Shown here: piece after piece, positions 50,160 through 60,862 of the stretch
Layout: each line of letters starts with the position of its first letter
Numbering within the stretch: position 1 is the stretch's first letter
Assembly (NCBI RefSeq): GCF_015999545.1
Contig: NZ_CP065546.1
Span: forward strand, 3,070,001 to 3,134,000
Reading direction: 5' to 3'
Source: Lysinibacillus sp. JNUCC-52
GTDB taxonomy: Bacteria > Bacillota > Bacilli > Bacillales_A > Planococcaceae
DNA: 64,000 bases
Notes under the pieces: generated by a model
Database searches by the model: none
What the model was told of the DNA's origin: nothing
The model's input: only the letters and a program-made list of their open reading frames with translations
Made by a program: the position numbers and the translations under genes

Positions 50160-51455
50160 GTGCAAACTTTTTTAGCTATCATTATATTTTTAGTGACGTT
50201 ATTTTTAGTCATTGTACAGCCACGGAAATTGTCAATTGGCTGGTCAGCATGTATAGGTGCAGCATTTGCCTTAATGCTAGGTGTTGTTACAATCAACGAT
50301 GTCGTGGCAGTTACTGATATTGTTTGGAATGCAACATTGTCATTTATTGGGATTATTATCATTTCCCTCATCTTAGATGAAATCGGATTTTTTGAATGGG
50401 CAGCATTGCATATGGCACGACTTGCGAAAGGTAGTGGGATTCGGCTATTTATTTATATCGCCTGCTTAGGTGCGATTGTTTCTGCACTATTTGCGAACGA
50501 TGGTGCAGCATTAATATTAACGCCAATCGTCTTAGCGATGGTAAGAAAGTTAAACTTAACAGAGCAAAGAGTATTTCCGTTTATCATAGCAAGTGGCTTT
50601 ATTGCCGATACAACTTCATTACCGCTAGTAATCAGTAATTTAACGAATATCGTGTCAGCAGATTATTTTAATATAGGTTTTATGGAATATGCAGTGCATA
50701 TGATTGTGCCTAATATCGTTTCTTTAATTGCTAGCATATTCGTGCTATATGTATATTTTAGAAAAGTTATTCCAAAGCAATATTCGATGGAAGCGTTAGT
50801 ACATCCGTCAGTCGCTATTCGTGATCAAAAGTTATTTAATATTTCTTGGTACGTTATTGCAATATTATTACTTGGTTTCTTATCGAGTGAGTATTTTACT
50901 ATTCCAGTGTCATTTATATTATGCAGTGTAGCAATAATCTTTTTATGGTTGGCACGGAGAAGTAAAAGCATTGATACGAAAAGAGTTATTAAAGGTGCAC
51001 CATGGAGCATCGTGTTTTTCTCAATTGGTATGTATGTCGTAGTTTATGGTTTAAAAAATGTAGGGCTTACAGGTTTATTAGCGGATTTGTTAGAGCTGAC
51101 TGTTCAGCAAGGATTGTTCGTCGCAACATTAACGATGGGCTTTGTGGCAGCGATTTTGTCTGCAGTTATGAATAATTTACCGACAGTTATGATTGATGCA
51201 TTAGCAATTGCTGAAACAAGTGCAACAGGCACAATCAAAGAAGGTCTGATTTATGCCAATGTGATAGGGACGAATTTAGGGCCAAAAATGACACCGATTG
51301 GTTCCTTGGCTACATTGTTATGGCTTCATATATTGGCACAGAAAGGCATTAAAATAAGCTGGGGGCAGTACTTTAAGATTGGTATTTTACTAACGATACC
51401 GACACTTTTCATTACATTACTAGCATTAATTGCTTGGTTAGCAATAATATCGTAG
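50160..51455 (+). CDS. ArsB/NhaD-superfamily permease (probable arsenite/antimonite efflux)
   Basis: A 431-residue transporter with about twelve transmembrane segments; length and layout match ArsB (about 429). Typical sequences are [33 protein letters not shown], then [14 protein letters not shown] and [20 protein letters not shown]. ArsB exports arsenite, alone or with ArsA. No arsR, arsC or arsA is nearby, so the substrate is inferred from the family only; Na+/H+ exchange by NhaD-like members cannot be excluded. Start GTG 50160 has AGGAGGAG six bases upstream; frames running into the repeats are not part of the gene. Confidence 0.87.
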   Translation: MQTFLAIIIFLVTLFLVIVQPRKLSIGWSACIGAAFALMLGVVTINDVVAVTDIVWNATLSFIGIIIISLILDEIGFFEWAALHMARLAKGSGIRLFIYIACLGAIVSALFANDGAALILTPIVLAMVRKLNLTEQRVFPFIIASGFIADTTSLPLVISNLTNIVSADYFNIGFMEYAVHMIVPNIVSLIASIFVLYVYFRKVIPKQYSMEALVHPSVAIRDQKLFNISWYVIAILLLGFLSSEYFTIPVSFILCSVAIIFLWLARRSKSIDTKRVIKGAPWSIVFFSIGMYVVVYGLKNVGLTGLLADLLELTVQQGLFVATLTMGFVAAILSAVMNNLPTVMIDALAIAETSATGTIKEGLIYANVIGTNLGPKMTPIGSLATLLWLHILAQKGIKISWGQYFKIGILLTIPTLFITLLALIAWLAIIS

Positions 51456-51544
51456 TATAAAAGTCGAAATAGTTGAAAAAATAAAATATTCAGTAATAAT
51501 AAGATTAGTATACTAGTAAAATGAAGAAGGAAAGTGCCAATAAT

Positions 51545-53293
51545 ATGACAAAAACAAATAAGTTAAGTAATAAGATTATTTTAATGTTATTAATGACAAT
51601 AGTCGCTTTATTAATTGGTTTTATAGTAACTACTATTTACACAGCAAAATCAGCTGTAAATAAAACGATGGGTACACAGGCAGTTGCAATGGCAGGCAAC
51701 ATTGCTAAACAGTTAAATGTTGATGATTATATTGAGCTTTCAAAAAGCCCATCGGAGTCTAAATTATACTGGGAGCTACGAGAAGAGCTAAACGGATTAC
51801 GTGAACAAAATGGCGTTCTCTATGCTTACACTTTTGCCGTGCCACAGGAAGATCAAAAGGTAAGATTTTTAGTAGATGGAATGCCTAAAGATGACCAAGA
51901 AAATGCAGGTAGCATTAATTCAGAATCATCTTCTACATACTATAAAGATCTTGAAAAAGTAATATCTACAGGCAGTTATTATTCAGCAATATTACATAGT
52001 GATTTTGGCGATTATTTATCAGGTACAGTGCCGTTAAAAGATGCATCAGGTACTATCGTTGCCTTTGTTGGCGTAGATATTGAGGCAACACAAGTAAGCG
52101 GCGTAACAAATGCCGTGCTAACTTCTGTTTTACCAGCCCTTATTGCTATTATGCTAATTTTAACGGCAATTTTGATGTACATAGTGTATCGTTATGTAAA
52201 TCGTTCATTAAAACCGTTAAGTTATTTAGGGGAAGCGGCAGAAAGCTTTGCTCAAGGTGATATTGAGGAAGCAACAAAAGCGGTGGAACAAATTCAATTT
52301 AAAAATAAAAATGAAATTACAATTTTTGCACAAGCCTTCAAGGAATCGCTAATAAAGTTAAAAGACACATTCCAAACAATTCAACATCGTACTGTTGCAT
52401 TGCAAGAGGTTGTTGGGAAAATAGATGCTACGTCACAGCAAGTTGAAGCATCAAATTTAAAGATTGCAGACAGTATTATCGAGATTGCAGCTGGCAGTGA
52501 ACAGCATCAGCAAAACAATAATGAAGTTGTGTTAACGATGAACGAAATGTCGATTGGTATTCAACGTTTAGCAGATTCGACTTCGGAAATAGCTGAGTCT
52601 TCTACCGCGATGACGGGATTAGTCGAATCGAATGTGAATCATTCTCATGAGGTAGTTTCACAAATACAAAATGTTGAATCTTCCGTCCTACGTACAGCTG
52701 GACATGTTGAAGAAATGGGCAACAGATTCCGATCAATCGAAGATATGGTTCAGGTTATTACAAATATTGCGGATCAAACAAACTTACTTGCATTAAATGC
52801 AGCTATAGAGGCGGCAAGGGCTGGAGAAGCTGGGAAGGGCTTTGCTGTTGTAGCAGACGAGGTACGTAAATTGGCTGAAATGTCTAAGACTTCTGCTGAT
52901 GATATTCAAAAACATTTAATTAGCTTTAAAGATATTACAGAGCGTGCACTTTCTGAAATGGCAAGAAGTACGGAAGATGTCCAGGCAGGTAATATCGCAG
53001 TACAACATATAGGGACTAGCCTTTCTCAAATTTTACAATCTGTTGTGCTCGTCAATAATAAAATTCAGGATGATTCAGCAGTCATAGAGCAAATGTCAGC
53101 AGGGTCAGAAGAAATATTAGCGACAATAGAGCAAATGCAAAGTATTGCACAGCAAAGTGCTATAGGAACTAAAGAGGTAGCGACAGCTTCTGATCTTCAG
53201 GTGGCAATGGTTACAGAATTAAATGATGTCGTGGAAATTTTGGAACGTACATCGAAGGAAGTAATTGAAGCGATTAATACTTTTAAATTATAA
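51545..53293 (+). CDS. Methyl-accepting chemotaxis protein with Cache-like extracellular domain
   Basis: A 582-residue chemoreceptor. Transmembrane helices lie at about residues 10-35 and 190-218; between them is an extracellular sensor with [20 protein letters not shown] and [20 protein letters not shown], a Cache/PAS-like pattern. HAMP follows, and the signalling tip is [20 protein letters not shown]. The start ATG 51545 is preceded by AAGGAAAG; an ATG at 51521 lacks a ribosome site. A terminator separates it from the next receptor. Ligand unknown. Confidence 0.92.
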   Translation: MTKTNKLSNKIILMLLMTIVALLIGFIVTTIYTAKSAVNKTMGTQAVAMAGNIAKQLNVDDYIELSKSPSESKLYWELREELNGLREQNGVLYAYTFAVPQEDQKVRFLVDGMPKDDQENAGSINSESSSTYYKDLEKVISTGSYYSAILHSDFGDYLSGTVPLKDASGTIVAFVGVDIEATQVSGVTNAVLTSVLPALIAIMLILTAILMYIVYRYVNRSLKPLSYLGEAAESFAQGDIEEATKAVEQIQFKNKNEITIFAQAFKESLIKLKDTFQTIQHRTVALQEVVGKIDATSQQVEASNLKIADSIIEIAAGSEQHQQNNNEVVLTMNEMSIGIQRLADSTSEIAESSTAMTGLVESNVNHSHEVVSQIQNVESSVLRTAGHVEEMGNRFRSIEDMVQVITNIADQTNLLALNAAIEAARAGEAGKGFAVVADEVRKLAEMSKTSADDIQKHLISFKDITERALSEMARSTEDVQAGNIAVQHIGTSLSQILQSVVLVNNKIQDDSAVIEQMSAGSEEILATIEQMQSIAQQSAIGTKEVATASDLQVAMVTELNDVVEILERTSKEVIEAINTFKL

Positions 53294-53304
53294 AGAATAT
53301 CAAA

Positions 53305-53352
53305 AAACTATTTTTCTACACATCATATCCCTGTAGAAAGATAGTTTTTTTT
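53305..53352 (+). terminator. Terminator between the two chemoreceptor genes
   Basis: AACTATTTTTCTAC pairs with GTAGAAAGATAGTT (minor mismatch), followed by seven or more T. Confidence 0.85.
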
Positions 53353-53502
53353 GTTTGCGAAGAAATGTGTATATTAGCATATTTAAGCGAAAGGGTGAAT
53401 AATATACACATTTATTGTGAAATACCCATTGTGTAAACTGTAAATCCATTCCATAATATTAATTAATGCATTAAACGATAGAAGTAAAAAGGGGTGTAAA
53501 GT

Positions 53503-55245
53503 ATGAAATTTTTACGTTCAATACAGGGGAAATTAATTATCGTTTCAATGGCATTATTAATAGTGCCGAGCTTAATCATTGGGATAGTTAGCTATGGGAA
53601 AGCAAAGGATGGGATGGAAGGATTAGGTGAACAAGTTCTTCAAAATAGTGTTGAGTCTACTTTGCAATTAATCGAACTGGCAAATGAGAGTGTAGAAAAA
53701 GGTAACATTCCATTGGAAGTTGCGCAAGAAAGAGTACGAGAAGCACTACTTGGTCCAAAGGATAGTGAGGGAAAACGGCCAATCAATTATCCTGGTAATC
53801 TAGGTGAATATGGGTATATATACGTGTTAGACGATAAAGGGACGCTAACTACCCATCCGACACGTGAAGGAGATAACTTGTGGGATGATCAAGATAGTAG
53901 TGGTAAGTATTTTATTCGCGATGTAACTGAACGAGCATTAGAGGGTGGGGGCTTTACACAATATGAATTTGCACTGCCAGGTCAGGATGTTTTAGCTGAT
54001 AAAATTATCTACTCAGAAAAAGATCCACATTGGGGATGGATTATAGCATCAGGTACATATATGCAAGATTTTAATAAGGAAGCCAATTCGTTGTTATTAG
54101 TTATTGGTCTGACACTATTAGGAGCTATAATTATCGGAACGGTTATCGTCATACTTGTTTCTAGACATTTAGCTTTACCAGTTAAAAAGTTATCAACTCG
54201 TGTACGTGAAGTGGCGCAAGGTAATTTAACGGTAGAAATAGAACACCTACAACGTACAGATGAGATTGGCCAATTAAACACAGGCTTTAATGATATGGTA
54301 GATCAATTAAAGACATTAATTACAAATGTGGAAGAATCTATTGCTGAAATTCAATCCACTTCATCTAATTTAACAGCCGTTGCTGAGGAAACAAATGCGT
54401 ACGGTGATGAAATCGTGAAGGCAATTAATGAGGTTTCAAGAGGTGCAGTTAAGCAAGCTTCAGATGCTGAAGATACAAATCGTACAGCTATAGCGTTTGC
54501 TCAGCAAATAGAAGGACTACATGATAAAAATGAATTAATGCTTGATGCTTCTCAAACTATGAAGCATTCCAATGAAGAGGGGCTTGTAAACTTAAATAGT
54601 TTGAAGGACACATCACAAGAATCGTCTACGCTTATTAATAGTGTACAAACAGTGTTCAATAGCTTAATTGTTAAGGTAAGAGAAATTGAAGGCATTGTAG
54701 GAACGATTAATGAAATCTCCGATCAAACAAACCTTCTTGCACTTAATGCATCAATTGAAGCTGCTCGTGCTGGCGAGCATGGCAAAGGATTTGCAATAGT
54801 AGCGGAGGAAGTAAGGAAGCTAGCAGACCAAACGTCTGTTGCCACTGATTTAGTACGTACAACACTACGTGGTATCGAAAGTGAAACGAATTTAGTAAAT
54901 GATGAAATGCAAAAAACAAGTGCTATTGTTCGAGAGCAAAATAATTCAGTGGGAATAATGGAATCTTCATTTAAAGAAATTGAATTGGCTGTTGAAAAAA
55001 TTATAGCGATTATTGGAGACATGACTTCAGGTGTAGCATATTTAAATAGCTCTAAAGATGAGATGATGCAATCTATAGAAAGTATCGCTATGATTAGTGA
55101 GAAAAATGCAGCCGCATCAGAGGAAGTAACAGCTTCTGTTGACGAGCAACAAAGGGCTATACAATTAGTTAGCGAATCCTCAAACGATTTAACGGACGAA
55201 ATCTCGGCATTACAGGAATCCATTCAACGCTTTACGATAAGATAG
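53503..55245 (+). CDS. Methyl-accepting chemotaxis protein with Cache domain
   Basis: A 580-residue chemoreceptor. Helices at about residues 10-30 and 192-215 flank a single Cache domain: [20 protein letters not shown] and then [16 protein letters not shown], the pattern of sCache_2 receptors for small organic acids. HAMP is followed by the signalling tip [28 protein letters not shown] precedes ATG 53503. Close proximity to another receptor is common in Bacilli; each has its own terminator. Confidence 0.94.
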   Translation: MKFLRSIQGKLIIVSMALLIVPSLIIGIVSYGKAKDGMEGLGEQVLQNSVESTLQLIELANESVEKGNIPLEVAQERVREALLGPKDSEGKRPINYPGNLGEYGYIYVLDDKGTLTTHPTREGDNLWDDQDSSGKYFIRDVTERALEGGGFTQYEFALPGQDVLADKIIYSEKDPHWGWIIASGTYMQDFNKEANSLLLVIGLTLLGAIIIGTVIVILVSRHLALPVKKLSTRVREVAQGNLTVEIEHLQRTDEIGQLNTGFNDMVDQLKTLITNVEESIAEIQSTSSNLTAVAEETNAYGDEIVKAINEVSRGAVKQASDAEDTNRTAIAFAQQIEGLHDKNELMLDASQTMKHSNEEGLVNLNSLKDTSQESSTLINSVQTVFNSLIVKVREIEGIVGTINEISDQTNLLALNASIEAARAGEHGKGFAIVAEEVRKLADQTSVATDLVRTTLRGIESETNLVNDEMQKTSAIVREQNNSVGIMESSFKEIELAVEKIIAIIGDMTSGVAYLNSSKDEMMQSIESIAMISEKNAAASEEVTASVDEQQRAIQLVSESSNDLTDEISALQESIQRFTIR

Positions 55246-55253
55246 CCATTCAA

Positions 55254-55296
55254 GATGCTTGTACAGTAGCCTAAACTTTGTACAAGCATCCTTTTT
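55254..55296 (+). terminator. Terminator after the second chemoreceptor gene
   Basis: GATGCTTGTACA pairs perfectly with TGTACAAGCATC, followed by CTTTTTA. Confidence 0.88.
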
Positions 55297-55334
55297 ATGT
55301 TTGGGACGTTGTAAGTAAAAAAGGGGTGTTGCAT

Positions 55335-55910
55335 TTGAAAAGGTGGTTGGTGGGAGGAATCACAATTGTCGTTTGTATAGGTAGTGCCCTCTACATATGG
55401 CTAGGACAGGAAATGAAACGAGGGACACAGCCAGTCGCTGATGGAACTGCACAATATGCCATAGTACTTGGGGCGAAGGTAAAGCCTGGAGGGATATTAT
55501 CGCTATCTTTAAAGAACAGATTGGAAGAGACTGTAACCTATCTTAATAAGTATCCACACGTAAAAGTAATTGTATCGGGTGGTCAGGGGGCGGATGAGGA
55601 TAGAACAGAGGCGTCTGCAATGCTTTCGTATTTACAAGAGAAGGGGATTGACCCTGAACGAATTTTAGTGGAAGAACAGTCAACATCGACATATGAAAAT
55701 TTGCTATTCTCAAAGGAATTACTCCCAGAGGGAACGAAGCAAATTACGATCGTCTCAAATGATTTCCATTTGCAAAGAGCAAAGTATTTAGCGAATAAGC
55801 TTCAGTTAGAGGCGGATGTCGTTGTTGCAAAAACACCAAAATCGGTTGAAGCAAAGTTAAAGATTCGAGAAAGAGCAGCATTGTTAAAAACCTATATCAT
55901 AGGTCATTAA
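55335..55910 (+). CDS. YdcF/SanA-like (DUF218) membrane-anchored protein
   Basis: A 191-residue protein. One N-terminal transmembrane helix (residues 4-22) anchors a DUF218 domain: AQYAIVLGAKVKPGGILSLS, VIVSGGQGADEDRTEASAML and the STYENLLFSKELL block. YdcF/SanA/ElyC-type proteins affect envelope integrity and are thought to handle polyprenyl-phosphate or nucleotide-linked intermediates. Start TTG 55335 has AAGGGGTG six bases upstream; an in-frame start at 55278 lies within the upstream terminator. Confidence 0.87.
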   Translation: MKRWLVGGITIVVCIGSALYIWLGQEMKRGTQPVADGTAQYAIVLGAKVKPGGILSLSLKNRLEETVTYLNKYPHVKVIVSGGQGADEDRTEASAMLSYLQEKGIDPERILVEEQSTSTYENLLFSKELLPEGTKQITIVSNDFHLQRAKYLANKLQLEADVVVAKTPKSVEAKLKIRERAALLKTYIIGH

Positions 55911-55991
55911 TGGTATATTTGCTTTCTTTCTTTAATATATTTGTCATATAATAGAAATATAATGAGTAAACGACAGAAAGAGGGTACTTCT

Positions 55992-57689
55992 ATGACAACG
56001 TTTAAAGATTATAAATACAGCCGTCCAAACGTGGCAACAATGAAAGAACAGCAATTAGCTTTAATCGAGCAATTTAAAGAAGCGCAAACTGTTGAGGCGC
56101 AAAGCGAGCTAATTGAAAAGTTAAATGAACTGAGTAATGAATATGCAACAATGGCTAACCTTGTATATATTCGTGCTTCAATTGATACGAATGATACGTT
56201 TTATCAAGAGGAACGTGATTATTTTGATGAAGTAGGACCAGAACTTGAAGAGCTTACAACAGAATATTATAAAGCATTAATAGCATCACCATTCCGTGAG
56301 CAGCTTGAAGAGAAATGGGGCCAACAGTTATTCGACTTAGCGTCCTATCAAATTAAAGGATTTTCTCCGCAAGTTATTGATTTAATGCAGAAGGAAAACA
56401 AGCTAGTTTCAGAATATAATAAACTAGTTGCCTCTGCCCAAATTGAATTCAATGGGGAAACATTAACATTAGCTCAGCTAGGGCCTTATGCAGAATCAAC
56501 AGATCGCGAAATGCGTAAAGCGGCTACAGAAGCTCGCTTTGGCTTCTTTGCTGAGCATGAAGAGGAATTTGATCGATTATATGATGAGCTTGTCAAAGTA
56601 CGCCATGAAATTGCGGTAAAATTAGGCTATAAAAATTATGTAGAACTTGGCTATATTCGTATGAATCGTATTGATTATAATGCGGAAATGGTGAAAAAAT
56701 TCCGTGACCAAGTGCGTGATTTAATCGTTCCAGTTGCAACAAAATTATTTGAGCGCCAAGCGAAGCGTATCGGCATAGCAGACTTAAAGTTTTATGATGA
56801 AGCATTAAACTTCTTAACAGGAAATGCTACACCAAAAGGTGATGCGAATTGGATTGTGGCGAATGGTAAAAAAATGTATGAAGAACTATCACCTGAGACG
56901 GGTGAATTTTTCAACTTTATGATTGACCATGACTTAATGGACTTAGTAGCGAAAAAAGGAAAAGAAAGTGGCGGCTATTGTACGTTTATTGAAAACTACC
57001 ATTCGCCATTTATTTTCTCGAACTTTAACGGTACATCAGGTGATATTGATGTGTTAACACATGAGGCTGGACATGCCTTCCAAGTATACTCAAGCCGCGA
57101 TATTGGCATTCCAGAATATTTATGGCCAACATATGAATCATGTGAAATCCATTCGATGAGTATGGAGTTCTTCACATGGCCTTGGATGGAATTATTCTTC
57201 AAAGAAGATACAGAGAAATATAAATTTACGCATTTAAGCAGTGGCCTACTATTTCTTCCTTACGGTGTTGCTGTTGATGAATTCCAACATGTTATTTATG
57301 AAAACCCTACAATTACACCAGCTGAACGTAAAGCTGCATGGAAGAAAATCGAGGAAACATATTTACCACATCGTGACTATGACGGGAATAGCTACTTAGA
57401 ATCAGGTGGTATTTGGCAACGTCAGGCACATATTTATGCAAGCCCATTCTATTATATTGACTACACGTTAGCGCAAATTTGTGCATTCCAATTCTGGAAA
57501 CGTTCACGTGAAGAGTTTGATGCTGCATGGAAGGACTATATTCATTTATGTGGCTTAGGGGGCTCTATGTCATTTACAAAGCTAGTGGAGGAAGCTGGCT
57601 TAATTTCACCATTTGAGGATGGCTGTGTAGAATCAGTAATTGGTGTTATTGAAAACTACTTAAATTCAGTGGATGATACAAAATTATAG
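55992..57689 (+). CDS. pepF: M3-family oligoendopeptidase F
   Basis: A 565-residue zinc metallopeptidase that cleaves oligopeptides in the cytoplasm. The HEXXH zinc motif is HEAGH at 357-361 (VLTHEAGHAFQVYS), and the third ligand Glu lies in the YESCEIHSMSMEFF helix about 26 residues later. The C-terminal DYTLAQICAFQFWKRS block is typical of the M3 subgroup. AGAGGGT precedes ATG 55992; an upstream in-frame ATG at 55962 lacks a ribosome site. Monocistronic. Confidence 0.93.
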   Translation: MTTFKDYKYSRPNVATMKEQQLALIEQFKEAQTVEAQSELIEKLNELSNEYATMANLVYIRASIDTNDTFYQEERDYFDEVGPELEELTTEYYKALIASPFREQLEEKWGQQLFDLASYQIKGFSPQVIDLMQKENKLVSEYNKLVASAQIEFNGETLTLAQLGPYAESTDREMRKAATEARFGFFAEHEEEFDRLYDELVKVRHEIAVKLGYKNYVELGYIRMNRIDYNAEMVKKFRDQVRDLIVPVATKLFERQAKRIGIADLKFYDEALNFLTGNATPKGDANWIVANGKKMYEELSPETGEFFNFMIDHDLMDLVAKKGKESGGYCTFIENYHSPFIFSNFNGTSGDIDVLTHEAGHAFQVYSSRDIGIPEYLWPTYESCEIHSMSMEFFTWPWMELFFKEDTEKYKFTHLSSGLLFLPYGVAVDEFQHVIYENPTITPAERKAAWKKIEETYLPHRDYDGNSYLESGGIWQRQAHIYASPFYYIDYTLAQICAFQFWKRSREEFDAAWKDYIHLCGLGGSMSFTKLVEEAGLISPFEDGCVESVIGVIENYLNSVDDTKL

Positions 57690-57829
57690 ATTGCGATAGA
57701 TTCTTTCGAGAGCTAATGAAAAAATTTGTGAACTTCTCTCGGAAACCGAGTTAGTTAGAGAGACTGGAACTTAGCTATTATTACTTTGCCATAAATAAAA
57801 TTCAGCAAAGAAAGAGTACTAGTTGATGG

Positions 57830-57957
57830 TAGCGAAGGCGGTGACTCCTGTGGGAACGCACGCAATGTAAGCCACAACAAACCGCGCGCCAGCGACGGTT
57901 GCGGCTTACGTGTGTGCCCGCGGAAAGCAACCGCCGTAGCGGACATCAACGGCATTG
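57830..57957. repeat. Palindromic intergenic repeat element, copy 4
   Basis: GGGAACGCACGCAATGTAAG is followed by a central inverted repeat GTAAGCCACAAC / GTTGCGGCTTAC and then GTGTGCCCGCGGAAAGCAAC. Directly followed by the AAGTGTTAGATTGAT hairpin. Confidence 0.88.
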
Positions 57958-57961
57958 CAAA

Positions 57962-57998
57962 AAGTGTTAGATTGATGGCAGTCAATCTAACACTTTTC
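57962..57998 (+). terminator. Repeated hairpin, copy 2 (terminator-like)
   Basis: AAGTGTTAGATTGA pairs with TCAATCTAACACTT; differs from the btuF terminator at 43987 by one base in the loop side (GGCAG versus GGCAA). It is 270 bases after pepF, beyond the repeat element. Confidence 0.85.
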
Positions 57999-58130
57999 TC
58001 ATTTGTCAAAGATAAGTTGTTTTTTTGCCTGATATCTTTTTTTATGTTTGTAATAAATACTAGGATACTTGCGAAATGGTTAATATATAAGTAGTATTTT
58101 CAGTAACTGCGATAAAAGGAAGTGAAGAAC

Positions 58131-59219
58131 GTGACGAGGAAAGTATGGTTCCAAGTAGGAGTAGGCATTTTGCTAGTTCTACTAATACTTAAATATTTTA
58201 TAGAAATTCATTGGCTCTTTTCACCGCTTGCGATTATTTTAAAAGCGATATTTGTGCCGTTACTGCTTGGTGGCGTGTTGTATTATGTGACTGAGCCAAT
58301 TCAACGTTTTTTAGAAAAACGAAAATGGCCAAGATGGGCTAGTATACTAACAATTGTCGTTGGTTTGATTGCTATGGTCGTTGGCTTTGGCTGGGTTGTT
58401 GGAAATCCGATAGCTACTCAGCTTAATAATCTTGCAAAAAATGCACCGATGATTGGATCAAGTCTTCAAGATGCAACGGATTATGTTGTAAGCCTGTTCA
58501 GCAATAAGGATAATTTACCTCCACAAATAACCGAATTTATCGATAACCTCGCCAATTCCGTACAAAGCATTGCGGTCGTGGCAAGTAAATGGCTCGTATC
58601 ATTTATACAGTCTATTGTGTCAGTTTCGTTATTAGCTATTTTAATACCATTTTTTTACATATTTATGTTGAAGGATCATGAGAAATTTGCGCCTTCTATT
58701 TATAAATATTTTAGTGGTGAGCGTCGAGAATGGATTAAAAAGACGTTAAGTGAAATAGATGATGTATTACGTAGCTATATTCAAGGCCAACTGCAAATTA
58801 GTTTTTTATTAGCACTTATTATGTATGTTGGATATTTAATTATTGGCTTAGAGTATTCATTATTGCTCGTTATTTTTGCTTTCTTTATGAATATGATTCC
58901 GTTTATCGGACCGTGGATTGCCCTTACACCAGCTGTGATTGTGGCAGTTATTCAAGATCCGATGCTTGTTGTTTGGGTATGTGTTGTTACACTGATTGCG
59001 CAGCAGATTGATAGTAACTTCATTACTCCTAATGTAATGGGGAAATCACTCGATATCCATCCGTTAACAGTTATTACAATTATTTTAGCGGCAGGAAATA
59101 TCGCAGGCTTCATAGGAATTATCATTGCCGTTCCGTTTTATGCGGTATTAAAGGTTATTGTTTCGAATATTTATGATAAACGAATTGCCATAAAGAAAAA
59201 GGCTACGAAGTCAGTATAG
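58131..59219 (+). CDS. AI-2E-family permease (second copy, YubA/YdbI-like)
   Basis: A 362-residue membrane protein with about eight hydrophobic segments. The central soluble part (GNPIATQLNNLAKNAPMIGS) and later FFMNMIPFIGPWIALTP, MGKSLDIHPLTVITIILAAG are typical of the PF01594 family. It differs from the YtvI-like protein at 39.4 kb. Substrates in this family are poorly defined (autoinducer-2, Na+/H+ exchange in some). I take GTG 58131 as start because AAAGGAAG is eight bases upstream; GTG 58122 is the alternative. Confidence 0.87.
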   Translation: MTRKVWFQVGVGILLVLLILKYFIEIHWLFSPLAIILKAIFVPLLLGGVLYYVTEPIQRFLEKRKWPRWASILTIVVGLIAMVVGFGWVVGNPIATQLNNLAKNAPMIGSSLQDATDYVVSLFSNKDNLPPQITEFIDNLANSVQSIAVVASKWLVSFIQSIVSVSLLAILIPFFYIFMLKDHEKFAPSIYKYFSGERREWIKKTLSEIDDVLRSYIQGQLQISFLLALIMYVGYLIIGLEYSLLLVIFAFFMNMIPFIGPWIALTPAVIVAVIQDPMLVVWVCVVTLIAQQIDSNFITPNVMGKSLDIHPLTVITIILAAGNIAGFIGIIIAVPFYAVLKVIVSNIYDKRIAIKKKATKSV

Positions 59220-59231
59220 GGGTCGAATAAA

Positions 59232-59849
59232 ATGGAACAAGAGATTGTTAAAGTTTTTAATGAGCAGCATGAACAAATTGGTACGGCTACAAGAGCTGAA
59301 GTGCATGAAAAAGGCTTATGGCATGAGACTTTTCACTGCTGGCTTGTTAATGAGAACTATATTTATTTCCAAATTCGTAGTGCGCAAAAAAAGGACTATC
59401 CAGGGCTGCTTGATATTACAGCAGCAGGTCACTTACTGGCTATTGAGACAGTGGAAGCGGGCATACGAGAAGTAAGAGAAGAATTAGGATTAACAATCGA
59501 TATTGATGAAATCGTGAAAATGGGTATGACTTCATGTAGTATCGTTTCTGAAAAAATGATTGATAATGAATTTTGCCATGTTTATTTGTACCCTTTTGAA
59601 GACAATTGGGATTCTTTTAAGTTGCAATATGAGGAAGTTTCGGGTGTTGTGCGAGCAAAGCTTGATGAAGCCGAAGATTTCTTTTTAGGAAAAACCGTCA
59701 CGTTAAATATTGAAGGATATGAATATTTTCCAGATGGACAACGTGCGAGGGTAGTACGCCCTGTAAGCACAGCACAGTTTGTCCCATATCGTGAGTTGTA
59801 TGTCGCAGATGTAATAGATTTTGTGAAAAATTCAATGTACAGTCGATAG
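59232..59849 (+). CDS. Nudix hydrolase
   Basis: A 205-residue Nudix protein. The Nudix box is GHLLAIETVEAGIREVREEL followed by GL (canonical GX5EX7REUXEEXGU) near residues 65-87. The N-terminal FNEQHEQIGTATRAEVHEKG and then LWHETFHCWLV resembles the IPP-isomerase-like or YfcD subgroup, so hydrolysis of a nucleoside or isoprenoid diphosphate is possible. Start ATG 59232 lies 12 bases after the permease stop, with TAGGGGTCG upstream, so the two genes form an operon. Confidence 0.9.
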   Translation: MEQEIVKVFNEQHEQIGTATRAEVHEKGLWHETFHCWLVNENYIYFQIRSAQKKDYPGLLDITAAGHLLAIETVEAGIREVREELGLTIDIDEIVKMGMTSCSIVSEKMIDNEFCHVYLYPFEDNWDSFKLQYEEVSGVVRAKLDEAEDFFLGKTVTLNIEGYEYFPDGQRARVVRPVSTAQFVPYRELYVADVIDFVKNSMYSR

Positions 59850-59898
59850 GTAGCTTCGGAGAATATTAGAAAAAACGATACGCTTCATGCGGATAACT

Positions 59899-59947
59899 AC
59901 ACGCCTAAAAATTGGTTGTAGCTTCTAGCATGATAGCGTGTTTTTTG
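59899..59947 (+). terminator. Possible terminator after the Nudix gene
   Basis: ACACGC pairs with GCGTGT over a loop of about 31 bases, followed by TTTTT. Weak stem but a good T-run. Confidence 0.45.
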
Positions 59948-60056
59948 TTATGACGATGCTAATCCGAAGTCTTTTTATAAATAAAGAGGGCGTTAGGAAG
60001 GTCATAATAGTTTAATGGAGAAATATATGGTTTTAAACAATTTGGAATAAGGGAAG

Positions 60057-60087
60057 ATAACTTCAAAAAGTATTGAGGTTATTTTTA
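60057..60087 (+). terminator. Stem-loop before the 154-residue hypothetical gene
   Basis: ATAACTTC pairs with GAGGTTAT (one G-U), followed by TTTTA. The rest of 59850-60168 contains no gene that I can support. Confidence 0.5.
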
Positions 60088-60168
60088 TGAGCTTTTTATG
60101 TCTATATGTTAATTTGTGTAGAAAATAAGCTATACTTGTAATTACAATGAAAGAAAAGGAGCATATAC

Positions 60169-60633
60169 ATGCTAACATTTGAACAAAAACAAGCGATAAT
60201 TGAATCGTTTTCAGAATTAACAAGAAAAGAAATTTCAATGAAACGAGTAAATTATCATTTTATGGACAGTTTGTTTGAAAAAACGATTGTCGTTGAAAAA
60301 TTACATCCAAACGGAAATGGTTTTGTCTTCGTAGGTGATTTATTGCGCTATGAAAATGAGGCAAATGATAAAGGATTAGTAAATATTCGTGATTATGATG
60401 AGCAACAGCTACGTGCCATTATTGAAGATGCGATTACGTATTTAGGCGAAGAACAAGAAGAGGAACAACCAATTATTGAGACTTGGCGTAACCGTGAAGG
60501 AGATCAATTAGAGCTTGCCTTTGAACAACGTTCATGGAATGTCTACCATCGAGATAATTTAGAAGAAGCGTTTGGTACTTATGAAGCGGCAAAAGAATAC
60601 TTATTGGAAGAAGGCTTTCGTAAAAAGAACTAA
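60169..60633 (+). CDS. Conserved hypothetical protein
   Basis: A 154-residue acidic protein that I cannot assign. It starts with a helix (TFEQKQAIIESFSELTRKEI), then a mixed alpha/beta part with RVNYHFMDSLFEKTIVVEKL and an acidic LGEEQEEEQPIIETWRNREG segment; the C-terminal AFGTYEAAKEYLLEEGF is like an alpha-helical hairpin. AAGGAG precedes ATG 60169 with good spacing. The following two genes are close by, so it may head a three-gene operon. Confidence 0.82.
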   Translation: MLTFEQKQAIIESFSELTRKEISMKRVNYHFMDSLFEKTIVVEKLHPNGNGFVFVGDLLRYENEANDKGLVNIRDYDEQQLRAIIEDAITYLGEEQEEEQPIIETWRNREGDQLELAFEQRSWNVYHRDNLEEAFGTYEAAKEYLLEEGFRKKN

Positions 60634-60652
60634 GTAATATGGGGGAAATGAA

Positions 60653-60844
60653 ATGAGCGGTAAAAAATTGGTGGGGATCGTAATTATTGTTTTAATTATT
60701 GCATGCTTATTTTCAGTTTTTACGATTCAAAATTTCTATAAAAACAATGAAGAACAACCAAATAGCGAAAATCGTGAATTTAATAAGTCAAAAAGTTTGA
60801 ATTTAATTTTACCACAGGCTACAATTATCTCGAATTCAAGATAA
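60653..60844 (+). CDS. Small single-span membrane protein, hypothetical
   Basis: A 63-residue protein with one hydrophobic segment (GIVIIVLIIACLFSVFTI, residues 8-25) after a short basic N-terminus, and a polar Asn/Ser/Lys tail. ATGGGGGAAATGAA gives a ribosome site before ATG 60653. Its stop is 18 bases before the hydrolase start, so it fits an operon. No family recognised; a chance ORF is possible. Confidence 0.5.
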   Translation: MSGKKLVGIVIIVLIIACLFSVFTIQNFYKNNEEQPNSENREFNKSKSLNLILPQATIISNSR

Positions 60845-60862
60845 TTGAAAGGTGATGTGTTC